Origin: an uncultured Macromonas sp.
GTDB taxonomy: Bacteria; Pseudomonadota; Gammaproteobacteria; Burkholderiales; Burkholderiaceae
Length of the DNA stretch: 26,622 nt
Reading direction: 5' to 3'
Assembly (NCBI GenBank): GCA_946481585.1
Contig: CAMLOF010000009.1
Location: forward strand, 1 to 26,622
Shown here: positions 16,879-24,853 of the stretch, one piece after another
How the letters are laid out: the number at the start of each line of letters is the position of its first letter
How positions within the stretch are numbered: the first letter of the stretch is position 1
Program-made: the position numbers and the translations under genes
Notes under the pieces: generated by a model
Seen by the model: the letters and a program-made list of their open reading frames with translations, nothing else
The model's database searches: none
Told to the model about the DNA's origin: nothing

Positions 16879-19419
16879 TCAGGACAGCTGCGCCAGGAAG
16901 GCCCGGGCACGCTCCTGCAGTGCACCAGTGGCTTCGGCTTCAACTTCCTCCGCCAGCGAGCGGGCGCCTTCGGTGTCGCCAATGGCCTCGAATTCACGGG
17001 CCAGCGACAGCTTGGTTTCCAGGGGGTCGGAGCCTCCCAAGCCTTCGTCCACTTCCATCTGTGAGAGGGCATCCAGGTCGGGTTCCGATGCTGCCTCCTG
17101 GTTAGAGGCTGGCGAGTCAGCTTCCAGGTCCAGGGTCAACTCGTCGAGCTCGGAAGGCAGTTCCGGGGAACGTGCTGTTGGCTGCGCCACTGTCGGGGCA
17201 GGCTGCTCTTCCGTTTCCATCTGGGTCAGGTCGAGGTCGAAGTCAAGCCCGTGATCTTCTTGCGGAGCCTGCGGTGCGGGTTGCACCGGGGGCGCAGCTT
17301 CGTCGCTGGAGAGGTTCAGGTCGAGGTCGAAGCCGTCATCGGCAGCAGCCACCTGCTCAAGCGCGGGTGGAGCTTCTTCTGCTACAGGCTCGCCACCCAG
17401 ATCCAAGTCGAAATCCAGGCCGCTGTCGTCTGCTGCAGGTTCGGCACTCGGTGCTGGGCTTGGTTCTACGGCTGCAGGCTGCGCGTCCTGTGGCGAACCC
17501 AGGTCCAGATCCAGATCTGGAATTTCGGCCGCTGCAGACATGGGTACAGCAGTAGATGCAGCAGGGGGCTGGTACAGGCTGTTTTCAGGGTCGATGGCAT
17601 AGCCCATCTGGCGGGCCTGCTCCCAGTTGTCGCCATCGCCACCGGTGAGGTCGAACACGCGTCTGGCACTCGACTCGAATGCTTTGACATCGTTGCGCTG
17701 CGCGTAGATTTCCAGCAGTTTGAGGTGTACGGGCAGGCGGTCCGGGTGCAAGCGCAGGGCATCGGTCAGGATTTCCTCTGCCTGTTTGTCACGGCCATAG
17801 GCCAGATACACATCGGCCTCTGCCACGGGATCCACATCGCCGCCAGCGTCGAGCTGGCTCGGTGAATACATCATCGACGAGGGGGCACCTTCCTCGCTGG
17901 TGTCGACAGACTGGCCACCTGCGGGCTCGAACCGTGAATCCTCGTCGTCGGACAGTGCGGCTTTGTCGTTGTTGCGCTTGCGCAACCGGACCAGGGCCAA
18001 GGCGCCCAAGAGAACCGCGAGCCCCCCGGCTGCGGGCAGTGCCAACGGATTCGACATCAACTCTTGCACGATGCCGCCAGATGCCTCTGGTGCCGCAGGG
18101 GGAGGCGCGACAGGTAGGGCGGCTGGCGCCGGGGCCAGTTCTGGCGGCGGCGCAGGAGGAGCGGGGGGCGGGGTTTGCGCTGCTACGGGTGCTTCGACGG
18201 CAACGCCCGGTGCTGCTGCGGGTGCGTCAGCCGGGGCAGTGGTTGGCGTCGCAGCGGTGGCGCTGGTCGCTTGCTCCAGTTTCTGCAGTTCGTCAAGGTT
18301 GCGAGACAACTCCGCCACGCGGGTGCTGCTGTCTGCCTGGCGCTTTTCCTGGGCGATGCGCTCTTCCTGGTTGTTGGCCGCTGCTACGGCACCTTTGGAG
18401 AGCGTGAGCTTGTCGGCCGCCGTAGCGTCAGGTTTGTTTTCGCGGACTTCTGTCTGGACCGTGCCTTTGGCGGTTCGGCCCGATTCTTCGCTGGCCTGGC
18501 TGGGCGCCATGTTGGCCAAGCGGCGGCGGTATTCGTTGAAATCCCGGCTCTGTGCGGCAATCAGCTGCCGAGCCTCGGCTTCGTTGATCTGCTCCACATC
18601 TGCCGACTTCGGCAGATCCAGGACAACACCCGCTTTCATGCGGTTGACATTGTTTCCAATGAACGCACGGGGGTTGGCGCGAAGCATGCCTACCAGCATT
18701 TGCTCCAGCGAGGCATTGGCTGGTTTGTGCGCCTGGGCGATACGGCCCGCTGTGTCTCCAGGTTTTACCGTGACTTGGCCAGCGGGCTCACTGGGAGTGG
18801 GGGCCACCGGTTTTGCGGGGGCAGGTGCAGGGGCTGCCGCGCTGCGTGCAGGCGCCGGGGCGGTCTGAGGGGCAGGCGCTGCCGATGGCGCGGGTGCGGC
18901 GCTGCTGCGCGCCGTTGACGGCAGCAGCGGCGCGGGGGCAGGGCGCAGGTTCGGTGGGTCGAACAGCATCGTGTAGCCGCGCACCAGCCTGCCGCCATTC
19001 CATGTGGTTTGAACGACCAGGTCGAGGAAAGGCTCCAGCACGGGTTGTTCGCTGCTCAAGTGGATGACCGTGCGTCCGTTGGATCGTCGTTCAAGGCGGA
19101 ACTGAACGGTGTTGAGCACTGGGCTGTACTGCATCGTTGCTGCACGGAAGGCGTCTTCCGGTGCAACCTGAACCTGCAGGCTGGCCGCTTCTTCATCGGT
19201 GATGCTGGGAACGTCGATTTCGGCGCGCAGCGGTTGCCCCAGTTGCGACTGCACCGAAACCCGGCCCAGAGCCAGGGCCCAAGCGTTGGTGGCCGCCAGC
19301 GACGACACCAGCAACACCGCGGCCGCTACCGCACGAAGACCTTGTCCCAGAGGGGACTGCCCAGTGACTTCGGTGGTATCGCGGGATGTACCCGAGGTGC
19401 TGGAGGGAATGTGCTGCAC
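16879..19419 (-). CDS. fimV: FimV-like polar hub / pilus assembly protein
   Basis: Large inner-membrane peptidoglycan-binding protein that organises the cell pole and supports type IV pilus function and twitching in related bacteria. Counting from the GTG at 19419 it has 846 residues: signal peptide ending near 48 (AATNAWA), FimV N-domain (ALGRVSVQSQLGQPLRAEID), a Pro/Ala-rich linker, LysM domain (about 216-270, VTVKPGDTAGRIAQ), a helical segment, a second Pro/Ala stretch, a transmembrane helix (about 458-478), a TPR-like region (about 532-590), five acidic DLDL-type repeats (about 634-767) and the C-terminal FimV domain. GTG at 19419 has GAGG 6 bases upstream. An ATG at 19452, in the same frame, has no ribosome-binding site and sits inside a likely -10 element, so I prefer GTG; the longer form is 857 residues. 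Confidence 0.9.
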   Translation of the reverse strand: MQHIPSSTSGTSRDTTEVTGQSPLGQGLRAVAAAVLLVSSLAATNAWALALGRVSVQSQLGQPLRAEIDVPSITDEEAASLQVQVAPEDAFRAATMQYSPVLNTVQFRLERRSNGRTVIHLSSEQPVLEPFLDLVVQTTWNGGRLVRGYTMLFDPPNLRPAPAPLLPSTARSSAAPAPSAAPAPQTAPAPARSAAAPAPAPAKPVAPTPSEPAGQVTVKPGDTAGRIAQAHKPANASLEQMLVGMLRANPRAFIGNNVNRMKAGVVLDLPKSADVEQINEAEARQLIAAQSRDFNEYRRRLANMAPSQASEESGRTAKGTVQTEVRENKPDATAADKLTLSKGAVAAANNQEERIAQEKRQADSSTRVAELSRNLDELQKLEQATSATAATPTTAPADAPAAAPGVAVEAPVAAQTPPPAPPAPPPELAPAPAALPVAPPPAAPEASGGIVQELMSNPLALPAAGGLAVLLGALALVRLRKRNNDKAALSDDEDSRFEPAGGQSVDTSEEGAPSSMMYSPSQLDAGGDVDPVAEADVYLAYGRDKQAEEILTDALRLHPDRLPVHLKLLEIYAQRNDVKAFESSARRVFDLTGGDGDNWEQARQMGYAIDPENSLYQPPAASTAVPMSAAAEIPDLDLDLGSPQDAQPAAVEPSPAPSAEPAADDSGLDFDLDLGGEPVAEEAPPALEQVAAADDGFDLDLNLSSDEAAPPVQPAPQAPQEDHGLDFDLDLTQMETEEQPAPTVAQPTARSPELPSELDELTLDLEADSPASNQEAASEPDLDALSQMEVDEGLGGSDPLETKLSLAREFEAIGDTEGARSLAEEVEAEATGALQERARAFLAQLS

Positions 19420-19446
19420 GTAGACCTCAACCTGTTTTCGAGAAAA

Positions 19447-19476
19447 CACCATAACATCAAGCAGTTATGGTGACAA
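19447..19476 (-). promoter_or_regulatory. Candidate fimV promoter with operator-like palindrome
   Basis: On the minus strand, TTGTCA (19476-19471) and TATGGT (19453-19448) are exactly 17 bases apart, giving a start near 19441 and a leader of about 22 bases to the GTG start. A perfect inverted repeat, CACCATAAC (19447-19455) and GTTATGGTG (19464-19472) with an 8-base spacer, spans the -10, most of the promoter spacer and the edge of the -35. This is a classic position for a repressor operator. The binding protein is unknown. Confidence 0.55.
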
Positions 19477-19516
19477 GCTCACAAGCCGCTTGAGTCACGG
19501 CCAGAGCTTGGGCGGT

Positions 19517-19574
19517 GCCGGGTAGCCAGCTGATCGTTGCGGGAATGCAACGGTCAGCTTATCGACTACCCGGC
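19517..19574. repeat. Long stem-loop between asd and fimV
   Basis: GCCGGGTAG (19517-19525) pairs with CTACCCGGC (19566-19574). Inside, AGCTGA-T-CGTTGC (19528-19540) pairs with GCAACG-G-TCAGCT (19547-19559) with a single G-U/T-G position and a 6-base loop. That is about 22 base pairs interrupted by one asymmetric internal loop (2 versus 6 bases). It lies 24 bases after the asd stop. No T-run follows on either strand, so it is not a standard intrinsic terminator; it may stop asd transcription with Rho, or protect its 3' end. Confidence 0.7.
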
Positions 19575-19598
19575 CCGCCATGGTGCGAATATATCCGC

Positions 19599-20708
19599 TC
19601 AGGCCTCAAGCAGGATGCGCAGCATGCGGCGCAGCGGTTCAGCGGCACCCCACAGCAGCTGGTCACCGATCACGAAGGCCGACACGTACTCCGGGCCCAT
19701 GTTGAGCTTGCGAACGCGACCCACGCCCACTTCCAGGCCACCCGTGATGGCGGCAGGCGTCAATTCCTTGACGGTGATGGCGCGGTCGTTGGGCACCCAC
19801 TTCACCCACGGGTTGCCGCTCTTGATGATGGACTCGATCTCGGCCAGCGGCAGGTCCTTCTTCAGCTTCAGCGTCAGCGCCAGGCTGTGGCAGCGCATGG
19901 CGCCGATGCGCACGCACAGGCCGTCCACAGGGATGGTGGCTTCGGTGCCCAGGATCTTGTTGACCTCGGCCTGGCCTTTCCACTCTTCCTTCGATTGGCC
20001 GTTGTCCAGCTGCACATCGATCCAGGGGATCAGGCCGCCAGCCAGGGGGGCGCCGAAGAATTCGGTGGGCACGTCCTCGCGGATGGCCTTGGCCACCTTG
20101 CGGTCGATCTCCAGGATGGCGGACGCGGGGGTAGCCAGCTCATCGGCCACGGCACCGTGCACCACGCCCATGCCCTTGAGCAGTTCGCGCATGTGGTTGG
20201 CACCACCGCCGGATGCCGCCTGATAGGTCATGGAGCTGACCCACTCGACCAGGCCTTGCTTGAACAGACCGCCCAGGCCCATCAGCAGGATGGAGTTGGT
20301 GCAGTTACCGCCGATCCAGTTCTTGCCGCCAGCGGCCAGGGCCTTTCGGATGACGTTGTCGTTGACGGGGTCGAGGATGATGACCGCGTCCTTTTCCATG
20401 CGCAGGGAGGAGGCGGCATCGATCCAGTGACCTTGCCAACCGGAGGCGCGCAGCTTGGGGAAGACTTCCTTGGTGTAGTCGCCGCCCTGGCAGGTGATCA
20501 CGATGTCGCACTTCGCCAACGCCGCAATGTCGTTTGCGTCTTGCAGTGCAGTGTGCTGCTTTGCCTGGGCGGGTGCCTTGCCGCCGGCATTCGAGGTGGA
20601 AAAGAAAATGGGCTCGATGTGGTCGAAGTCACCTTCGGCCACCATGCGGTCCATCAACACCGAGCCGACCATGCCGCGCCAGCCGACCAAACCTACCAAC
20701 TTGCTCAT
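19599..20708 (-). CDS. asd: Aspartate-semialdehyde dehydrogenase
   Basis: Reduces aspartyl phosphate with NADPH to aspartate semialdehyde, the branch point to lysine/diaminopimelate, threonine, methionine and isoleucine. The 369-residue protein has the E. coli-type layout: NADP-binding [18 protein letters not shown], the catalytic Cys136 in GGNCTNS, and His274 in [16 protein letters not shown]. The length is normal for this subtype. The start ATG at 20708 has a GAAAGGG site about 10 bases upstream. It is separated from leuB by 232 bases, much more than other gaps here, and may have its own promoter. Confidence 0.97.
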   Translation of the reverse strand: MSKLVGLVGWRGMVGSVLMDRMVAEGDFDHIEPIFFSTSNAGGKAPAQAKQHTALQDANDIAALAKCDIVITCQGGDYTKEVFPKLRASGWQGHWIDAASSLRMEKDAVIILDPVNDNVIRKALAAGGKNWIGGNCTNSILLMGLGGLFKQGLVEWVSSMTYQAASGGGANHMRELLKGMGVVHGAVADELATPASAILEIDRKVAKAIREDVPTEFFGAPLAGGLIPWIDVQLDNGQSKEEWKGQAEVNKILGTEATIPVDGLCVRIGAMRCHSLALTLKLKKDLPLAEIESIIKSGNPWVKWVPNDRAITVKELTPAAITGGLEVGVGRVRKLNMGPEYVSAFVIGDQLLWGAAEPLRRMLRILLEA

Positions 20709-20940
20709 TTCAAACGCCCTTTCAAGTAAAACAAACGGTGCCAGACCGGACCGATTTGCCCGGCTCGTCAGGCCGGGGAGGGCGCACGACGAACCAGGCT
20801 GGATCAGCCCTTAATGGTCGTGGTTTTGGTGGAGATTGCGCGCACAGCCACACCTGCCAGGGCGGCAGGTGTCTGGTTCAGGGCGAACGGGCGGGCGGCA
20901 AACATTTTTACATTGTAGCCGAAGCAGTCTTGTGCGGCGC
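20709..20940 (-). promoter_or_regulatory. leuB-asd intergenic region with promoter-like and hairpin elements
   Basis: This 232-base gap is one of the longest in the window. On the minus strand it holds a -10-like TACAAT (20917-20912) without a recognisable -35, the 9-bp hairpin at 20850-20872, and a second hairpin CCCGGC (20759-20764) with GCCGGG (20772-20777) and a 7-base loop. None is followed by a T-run. A long structured asd leader with attenuation-like control is possible. I recognise no known riboswitch class; in particular no lysine riboswitch core is visible. Confidence 0.35.
20804..20905 (-). CDS. Possible 33-codon small ORF in the leuB-asd gap
   Basis: An ATG at 20905 opens a 33-codon frame ([20 protein letters not shown] to TTTIKG) ending at TGA 20804-20806. 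There is no Shine-Dalgarno; TACAAT at 20917-20912 would place a transcript start at or next to the ATG, so it would be leaderless if real. It contains a perfect 9-bp hairpin (ACACCTGCC 20850-20858 with GGCAGGTGT 20864-20872, 5-base loop). I do not recognise the peptide and it has no obvious domain. It may be a leader peptide, a free small protein or chance. The composition is not that of a leucine- or lysine-rich attenuator peptide. Confidence 0.27.
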   Translation of the reverse strand: MFAARPFALNQTPAALAGVAVRAISTKTTTIKG

Positions 20941-22008
20941 TTACAGCGCCTGCACCACGGCGTCGCCCATTTGTGCGGTGCCCACCTTGGTGGTGCCTTC
21001 GCTCCAGATGTCGGGGGTGCGCAAGCCTTGTGCCAGCACCTTTTGCACAGCGGCTTCGATGCGGGCTGCCGCCTCGGGCTGGTTCAGGCTGAAGCGCAGC
21101 ATCATGGCCGCGCTCAGGATGGTGGCCAGCGGGTTGGCCACGCCCTTGCCCGCGATGTCGGGCGCGCTACCGTGGCTGGGTTCGTACAGACCCTGGTTCT
21201 TGCTGTTGAGGCTGGCCGAGGGCAACATGCCAATGGAGCCGGTGAGCATGGAAGCTTCGTCCGACAGGATGTCGCCAAACATGTTGCCCGTGACGATCAC
21301 GTCGAACGCCTTGGGGGCCTTGACGAGCTGCATGGCGGCGTTGTCCACGTACATGTGCTGCAGTTCCACGTCGGGGTACTGTGCGTGTACTTCGGTGACC
21401 ACATCTTTCCAGAACTGGAAGGTTTCCAGCACGTTGGCCTTGTCCACGCTGGTGACCTTTTTGTTGCGCTTGCGCGCGGCCTGGAAGGCCACGTGGGCAA
21501 TGCGCTCGATCTCGGGCTTGGAGTAGCGCATGGTGTCGAAGGCTTCCTCGGCACCGGGGAAGTGGCCGTCGGTGGCCACACGGCGGCCGCGCGGTTGGCC
21601 GAAGTAGATGTCGCCGGTCAGCTCGCGGATGATGAGGATGTCCAGGCCCGCGATGAGTTCAGGCTTGAGGCTGGACGCTCCAACCAGTTGCTCGTAGCAG
21701 ATGGCCGGGCGGAAGTTGGCGAACAGGCCCAGGTTCTTGCGCAGGCCCAGGATGGCCTGCTCGGGGCGCAGAGGGCGGTCCAGCTTGTCGTATTTCCAGT
21801 CGCCCACCGCACCGAACAGCACGGCGTCGGCTTCCATGGCCAGCTTCAGGGTCGATTCCGGCAGCGGGTGGCCATGCGCCTCGTAAGCGGCACCGCCCAC
21901 CAGGGCTTGCTCCATCTCGAACTTGAGGTCGAGGGCCTTGAGAACCTTGACGGCTTCAGCGACGATTTCGGTGCCGATGCCGTCACCAGGAAGAACTGCG
22001 ATTTTCAT
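20941..22008 (-). CDS. leuB: 3-isopropylmalate dehydrogenase
   Basis: NAD-dependent oxidative decarboxylation of 3-isopropylmalate to 2-ketoisocaproate, the third leucine-specific step. The 355-residue protein starts [15 protein letters not shown] and has GAVGDWKYD, the substrate-binding [38 protein letters not shown], and the metal-binding signature [38 protein letters not shown] near the end is the nucleotide-binding region. The start is the ATG at 22008, 58 bases after the leuD stop. Complete; no sign of unusual features. Confidence 0.98.
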   Translation of the reverse strand: MKIAVLPGDGIGTEIVAEAVKVLKALDLKFEMEQALVGGAAYEAHGHPLPESTLKLAMEADAVLFGAVGDWKYDKLDRPLRPEQAILGLRKNLGLFANFRPAICYEQLVGASSLKPELIAGLDILIIRELTGDIYFGQPRGRRVATDGHFPGAEEAFDTMRYSKPEIERIAHVAFQAARKRNKKVTSVDKANVLETFQFWKDVVTEVHAQYPDVELQHMYVDNAAMQLVKAPKAFDVIVTGNMFGDILSDEASMLTGSIGMLPSASLNSKNQGLYEPSHGSAPDIAGKGVANPLATILSAAMMLRFSLNQPEAAARIEAAVQKVLAQGLRTPDIWSEGTTKVGTAQMGDAVVQAL

Positions 22009-22066
22009 GTGCGGTGCGGGCGCTTCGGCGCCCTTGTAAGTGAGGTTGCGCTCGATGGGCTGGCGT

Positions 22067-22717
22067 TCAGCTCAGCATCGTGTGTGCCAGCCAGGGCTTC
22101 TGGGCCAGGCGTTCGGCTTCGTAGGCCTGGATCTTTTCCTTGTGGCGCAGCGTCAGGCCGATGTCGTCCAGCCCGTTGACGAGGCAGTACTTGCGGAAGG
22201 GCTGCACGTCGAAGGGGATCTCCTCGCCCTGCGGGCGCACGATCACCTGGCGCTCCAGGTCGATGGTGAGCTGGTAGCCCGGGAAGGCGTGGACCTCGTC
22301 GAACAGCTGCGACACGGTTGCCTCTGGCAGCACGATGGGCAGCAGGCCGTTCTTGAAGCAGTTGTTGAAGAAGATGTCGGCGAAGCTGGGCGCGATGAGC
22401 GCGCGGAAGCCATATTGCTCAATGGCCCAGGGCGCGTGTTCGCGGCTGGAGCCGCAGCCGAAGTTCTTGCGTGCCAACAGAACAGATGCGCCCTGGTAGC
22501 GCGGCTGGTTAAGCACGAACTCGGGGTTGGGCTTGCGGCTGGCCGGGTCCTGGCCGGGGTAGCCAGGGTCCAGGTAGCGCCACTCGTCGAACAGGTTCGG
22601 GCCAAAGCCCGTCTTGCGGATGGACTTCAGGAACTGCTTCGGGATGATGGCGTCGGTGTCGACGTTTTCCCGGTCCATGGGGGCCACCAGGCCCTTGTGC
22701 ACGGTGAATTTTTGCAT
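22067..22717 (-). CDS. leuD: 3-isopropylmalate dehydratase small subunit
   Basis: Small subunit of isopropylmalate isomerase, which converts 2- to 3-isopropylmalate together with LeuC. The 216-residue protein has the swivel-domain hallmarks [31 protein letters not shown] and [19 protein letters not shown], and ends normally. The start is the ATG at 22717, 18 bases after the stop of the entericidin-like gene. It works with the leuC product from the gene two positions upstream, so the lipoprotein gene sits inside an obligate enzyme pair. Confidence 0.98.
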   Translation of the reverse strand: MQKFTVHKGLVAPMDRENVDTDAIIPKQFLKSIRKTGFGPNLFDEWRYLDPGYPGQDPASRKPNPEFVLNQPRYQGASVLLARKNFGCGSSREHAPWAIEQYGFRALIAPSFADIFFNNCFKNGLLPIVLPEATVSQLFDEVHAFPGYQLTIDLERQVIVRPQGEEIPFDVQPFRKYCLVNGLDDIGLTLRHKEKIQAYEAERLAQKPWLAHTMLS

Positions 22718-22735
22718 GAAGACTTTTTCGCTTGA

Positions 22736-22894
22736 TTACTTGGCGATGTCCTGGATTTTTTCACCAGCTTTTTCGATGCCCCGGCCAGCGGCGCTGCCAA
22801 CTTCCTTGGCGTCCTGTTTGACGCCAGACCACGTGTTGCAGCCCACCAGGCTCAGACTCAGTGTGGCAATCAGCAGGGTGAACAGCTTTTTCAT
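22736..22894 (-). CDS. Entericidin A/B-family small lipoprotein
   Basis: A 52-residue lipoprotein, below the size cut of many gene callers. The start is the ATG at 22894 with a good AGGAAG site 7 bases upstream. The N-terminus is MKKLFTLLIATLSLSLVGCN with a lipobox LVGC, so Cys19 would be lipidated after cleavage by signal peptidase II. The mature peptide is short and amphipathic (GVKQDAKEVGSAAGRGIEKAGEKI), typical of entericidins. Entericidins are described in E. coli as an antidote/toxin lipoprotein pair affecting stationary-phase lysis; whether this single protein does so is unknown. It sits between leuC and leuD on the same strand, with 26 bases to the first and 18 to the second. Confidence 0.9.
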   Translation of the reverse strand: MKKLFTLLIATLSLSLVGCNTWSGVKQDAKEVGSAAGRGIEKAGEKIQDIAK

Positions 22895-22920
22895 GGTGAG
22901 CTTCCTTTCCTTGCGATGAA

Positions 22921-24342
22921 TCAGGCAAACTGACGGATATCGACGAAGTGACCATGGATGGCAGCCGCAGCTGCCATGGCCGGGCTGACCAGATGGGTGC
23001 GGCCGCCATTGCCCTGGCGGCCTTCAAAGTTGCGGTTGCTGGTGGAGGCACAGCGTTCGCCGGGCTCCAGCCGGTCGGCGTTCATGGCCAGGCACATGGA
23101 GCAACCCGGTTCGCGCCATTCAAAACCTGCAGCCTTGAAGATTTCGTGCAGCCCTTCGCGCTCGGCCTGGTCTTTGACCTGACCGGAGCCGGGCACGACC
23201 ATGGCAAGCTTGACGTTGCGCGCCACCTTCTGGCCCAGTTTCTTGACGACCGCCGCTGCCTCGCGCATGTCTTCAATCCGGCTGTTGGTGCAGGAGCCGA
23301 TGAAGACCTTGTCCACGTGCACGTCGGCCAGCGGCTTGCCGGGTTCGAGCCCCATGTAGGTGAGGGCGCGCTCCATGGCGTTGCGCTTGTTGGGGTCTTT
23401 TTCCTTGTCGGGGTCGGGAACCACGGCGGTCACCGGCAAAACCATTTCAGGCGATGTGCCCCAGGTCACCTGCGGCAGAATCTGGGCGGCGTCCAGCTCG
23501 ACCACGGTGTCGAACCCGGCGTCAGCGTCTGAGTGCAGCGATTTCCAGTACGCCACGGCCTGGTCCCACTCGACGCCGGTAGGCGACAGGGGGCGGCCCT
23601 TCACGTAATCGATGGTTTTATCGTCCACAGCCACCAGGCCGGCGCGTGCGCCGGCTTCGATGGCCATGTTGCAGACCGTCATGCGGCCTTCCATGCTGAG
23701 GGCGCGGATGGCACTGCCGCCGAATTCGATGGTGTAGCCGGTGCCGCCAGCGGTGCCGATCTTGCCGATGATGGCCAGCACGATGTCCTTGGCACCGCAT
23801 CCTTTGGGCAGGGTGCCTTCGACCTTGACCAACATGTTCTTGGCCTTCTTGGCCAGCAGTGTCTGCGTGGCTAGGACATGCTCCACCTCGGAGGTGCCGA
23901 TGCCGTGGGCCAGCGCGCCAAAGGCGCCGTGCGTGGAGGTGTGGGAGTCGCCACAAACCACGGTCATGCCTGGGAGGGTTGCGCCGTTCTCGGGGCCGAT
24001 GACGTGGACGATACCCTGGCGTTTGGACAGGAAGGGGAAATACGCCGCTGCACCGAATTCGGCGATGTTCGCGTCCAGCGTGGTGATCTGTTCTTTGCTG
24101 ATGGGGTCGGCGATGCCGTCGTAACCCAGTTCCCAGCCAGTGGTGGGGGTGTTGTGGTCGGCCGTGGCGACCACGGAGCTGATGCGCCAGACCTTGCGGT
24201 GTGCCACGCGCAGGCCTTCGAAGGCCTGGGGGCTCGTCACTTCATGGACCAGGTGGCGGTCGATGTAGAGCACCGCAGTGCCGTCTTCCTCGGTGTGGAC
24301 GACGTGTTCGTCCCAGATCTTGTCGTAGAGGGTGCGTCCCAT
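22921..24342 (-). CDS. leuC: 3-isopropylmalate dehydratase large subunit
   Basis: Iron-sulfur large subunit of isopropylmalate isomerase (aconitase superfamily). The 473-residue protein begins [15 protein letters not shown] at the ATG at 24342, with an AAGGA site upstream; a TTG 18 bases earlier is in frame but lies outside the family start. The [4Fe-4S] ligands are Cys351 (FIGSCTNSR), Cys414 and Cys417 ([10 protein letters not shown]). [18 protein letters not shown] and [10 protein letters not shown] are further signatures. First gene of a leuC-entericidin-leuD-leuB unit, with a candidate promoter just upstream. Confidence 0.98.
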   Translation of the reverse strand: MGRTLYDKIWDEHVVHTEEDGTAVLYIDRHLVHEVTSPQAFEGLRVAHRKVWRISSVVATADHNTPTTGWELGYDGIADPISKEQITTLDANIAEFGAAAYFPFLSKRQGIVHVIGPENGATLPGMTVVCGDSHTSTHGAFGALAHGIGTSEVEHVLATQTLLAKKAKNMLVKVEGTLPKGCGAKDIVLAIIGKIGTAGGTGYTIEFGGSAIRALSMEGRMTVCNMAIEAGARAGLVAVDDKTIDYVKGRPLSPTGVEWDQAVAYWKSLHSDADAGFDTVVELDAAQILPQVTWGTSPEMVLPVTAVVPDPDKEKDPNKRNAMERALTYMGLEPGKPLADVHVDKVFIGSCTNSRIEDMREAAAVVKKLGQKVARNVKLAMVVPGSGQVKDQAEREGLHEIFKAAGFEWREPGCSMCLAMNADRLEPGERCASTSNRNFEGRQGNGGRTHLVSPAMAAAAAIHGHFVDIRQFA

Positions 24343-24366
24343 GGGGTGATTCCTTGGCAATCCACC

Positions 24367-24396
24367 ATTTTATGCGGATGGCCGGGTGTGTGTTCA
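24367..24396 (-). promoter_or_regulatory. Candidate leuC promoter
   Basis: On the minus strand, TGAACA (24396-24391) and TAAAAT (24372-24367) are 18 bases apart, matching 4 of 6 and 5 of 6 of the sigma-70 hexamers. The predicted start is near 24360, 18 bases before the leuC ATG, leaving room for its AAGGA site but not for a leader peptide. The TGA of the -35 is also the stop codon of the preceding small gene. Confidence 0.45.
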
Positions 24397-24777
24397 GTCG
24401 AGGATGTCGAGGGTAGGGGTGAGCTCTCGGACGCGGTGGTCAACGTAGTAGCCGCCAAACTCGGTGTACCGCAAAAGATGTCTATGACATTGAGTGCAGC
24501 GCCAAACGTCACAACGGTTGTAAGGGAAATGCTGCACGGCCACTGGCGCATCGGGGGATTCGTAGCGCGTGTCCTTGGGGTGCAGTTCCTCGAATGTCGG
24601 TTCGTACAGTTCCGGGTCGCGCAGCGACGCCATGGCCTGCATTTGCTTTGCAGGCCAGCGTTCCTCCGTCAGGCTGGTCCAACCCGCACATGCGCCCACG
24701 GTGCAGGTACAAGGGTGCGCGGGTACGGCTTGACTGAGCAGTTCGCGCAACTCGGCGGCAGAGTGAATGCGTTGCAT
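24394..24777 (-). CDS. Cysteine-rich hypothetical protein
   Basis: A 127-residue protein that I do not assign to a named family. Six cysteines fall in two clusters: Cys23, Cys25, Cys30 (HPCTCTVGAC) and Cys89, Cys94, Cys97 (CDVWRCTQCHRH), with nearby histidines 98 and 100. The second cluster followed by LLRYTEFGGYYVDHRVREL looks like a zinc-ribbon half. There is no signal peptide or membrane segment, so a cytosolic metal-binding protein is likely. The codon use looks like its neighbours. The start (ATG at 24777) lies 26 bases past the gltA terminator T-run with no Shine-Dalgarno; a later in-frame ATG exists at codon 46, but it would lose the first cysteine cluster. Between gltA and leuC; function unknown. 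Confidence 0.78.
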   Translation of the reverse strand: MQRIHSAAELRELLSQAVPAHPCTCTVGACAGWTSLTEERWPAKQMQAMASLRDPELYEPTFEELHPKDTRYESPDAPVAVQHFPYNRCDVWRCTQCHRHLLRYTEFGGYYVDHRVRELTPTLDILD

Positions 24778-24803
24778 GCTGGCTTGTGTGGCGCTGATGG
24801 AAG

Positions 24804-24836
24804 AAAAAACCCGCCGACGTTACCGTTCGGCGGGTT
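24804..24836 (-). terminator. Rho-independent terminator of gltA
   Basis: On the minus strand a perfect 10-bp stem, AACCCGCCGA (24836-24827) with TCGGCGGGTT (24817-24808), encloses a 9-base loop and runs into six consecutive T residues (24809-24804), followed by CTT. It begins 17 bases after the gltA stop codon. A textbook intrinsic terminator for the sdh-gltA transcript. Confidence 0.92.
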
Positions 24837-24853
24837 GCAGTCTCAGCTGGAAA

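Noticed and set aside
20709..20940. Lysine riboswitch or amino-acid attenuator upstream of asd
   Set aside because: No lysine riboswitch core and no run of Lys, Thr, Met or Ile codons in the small ORF; the hairpins lack T-tracts.
20836..22179. 447-codon plus-strand open frame opposite leuB
   Set aside because: Spans the reverse strand of leuB and into leuD; no motif and shadow-like composition.
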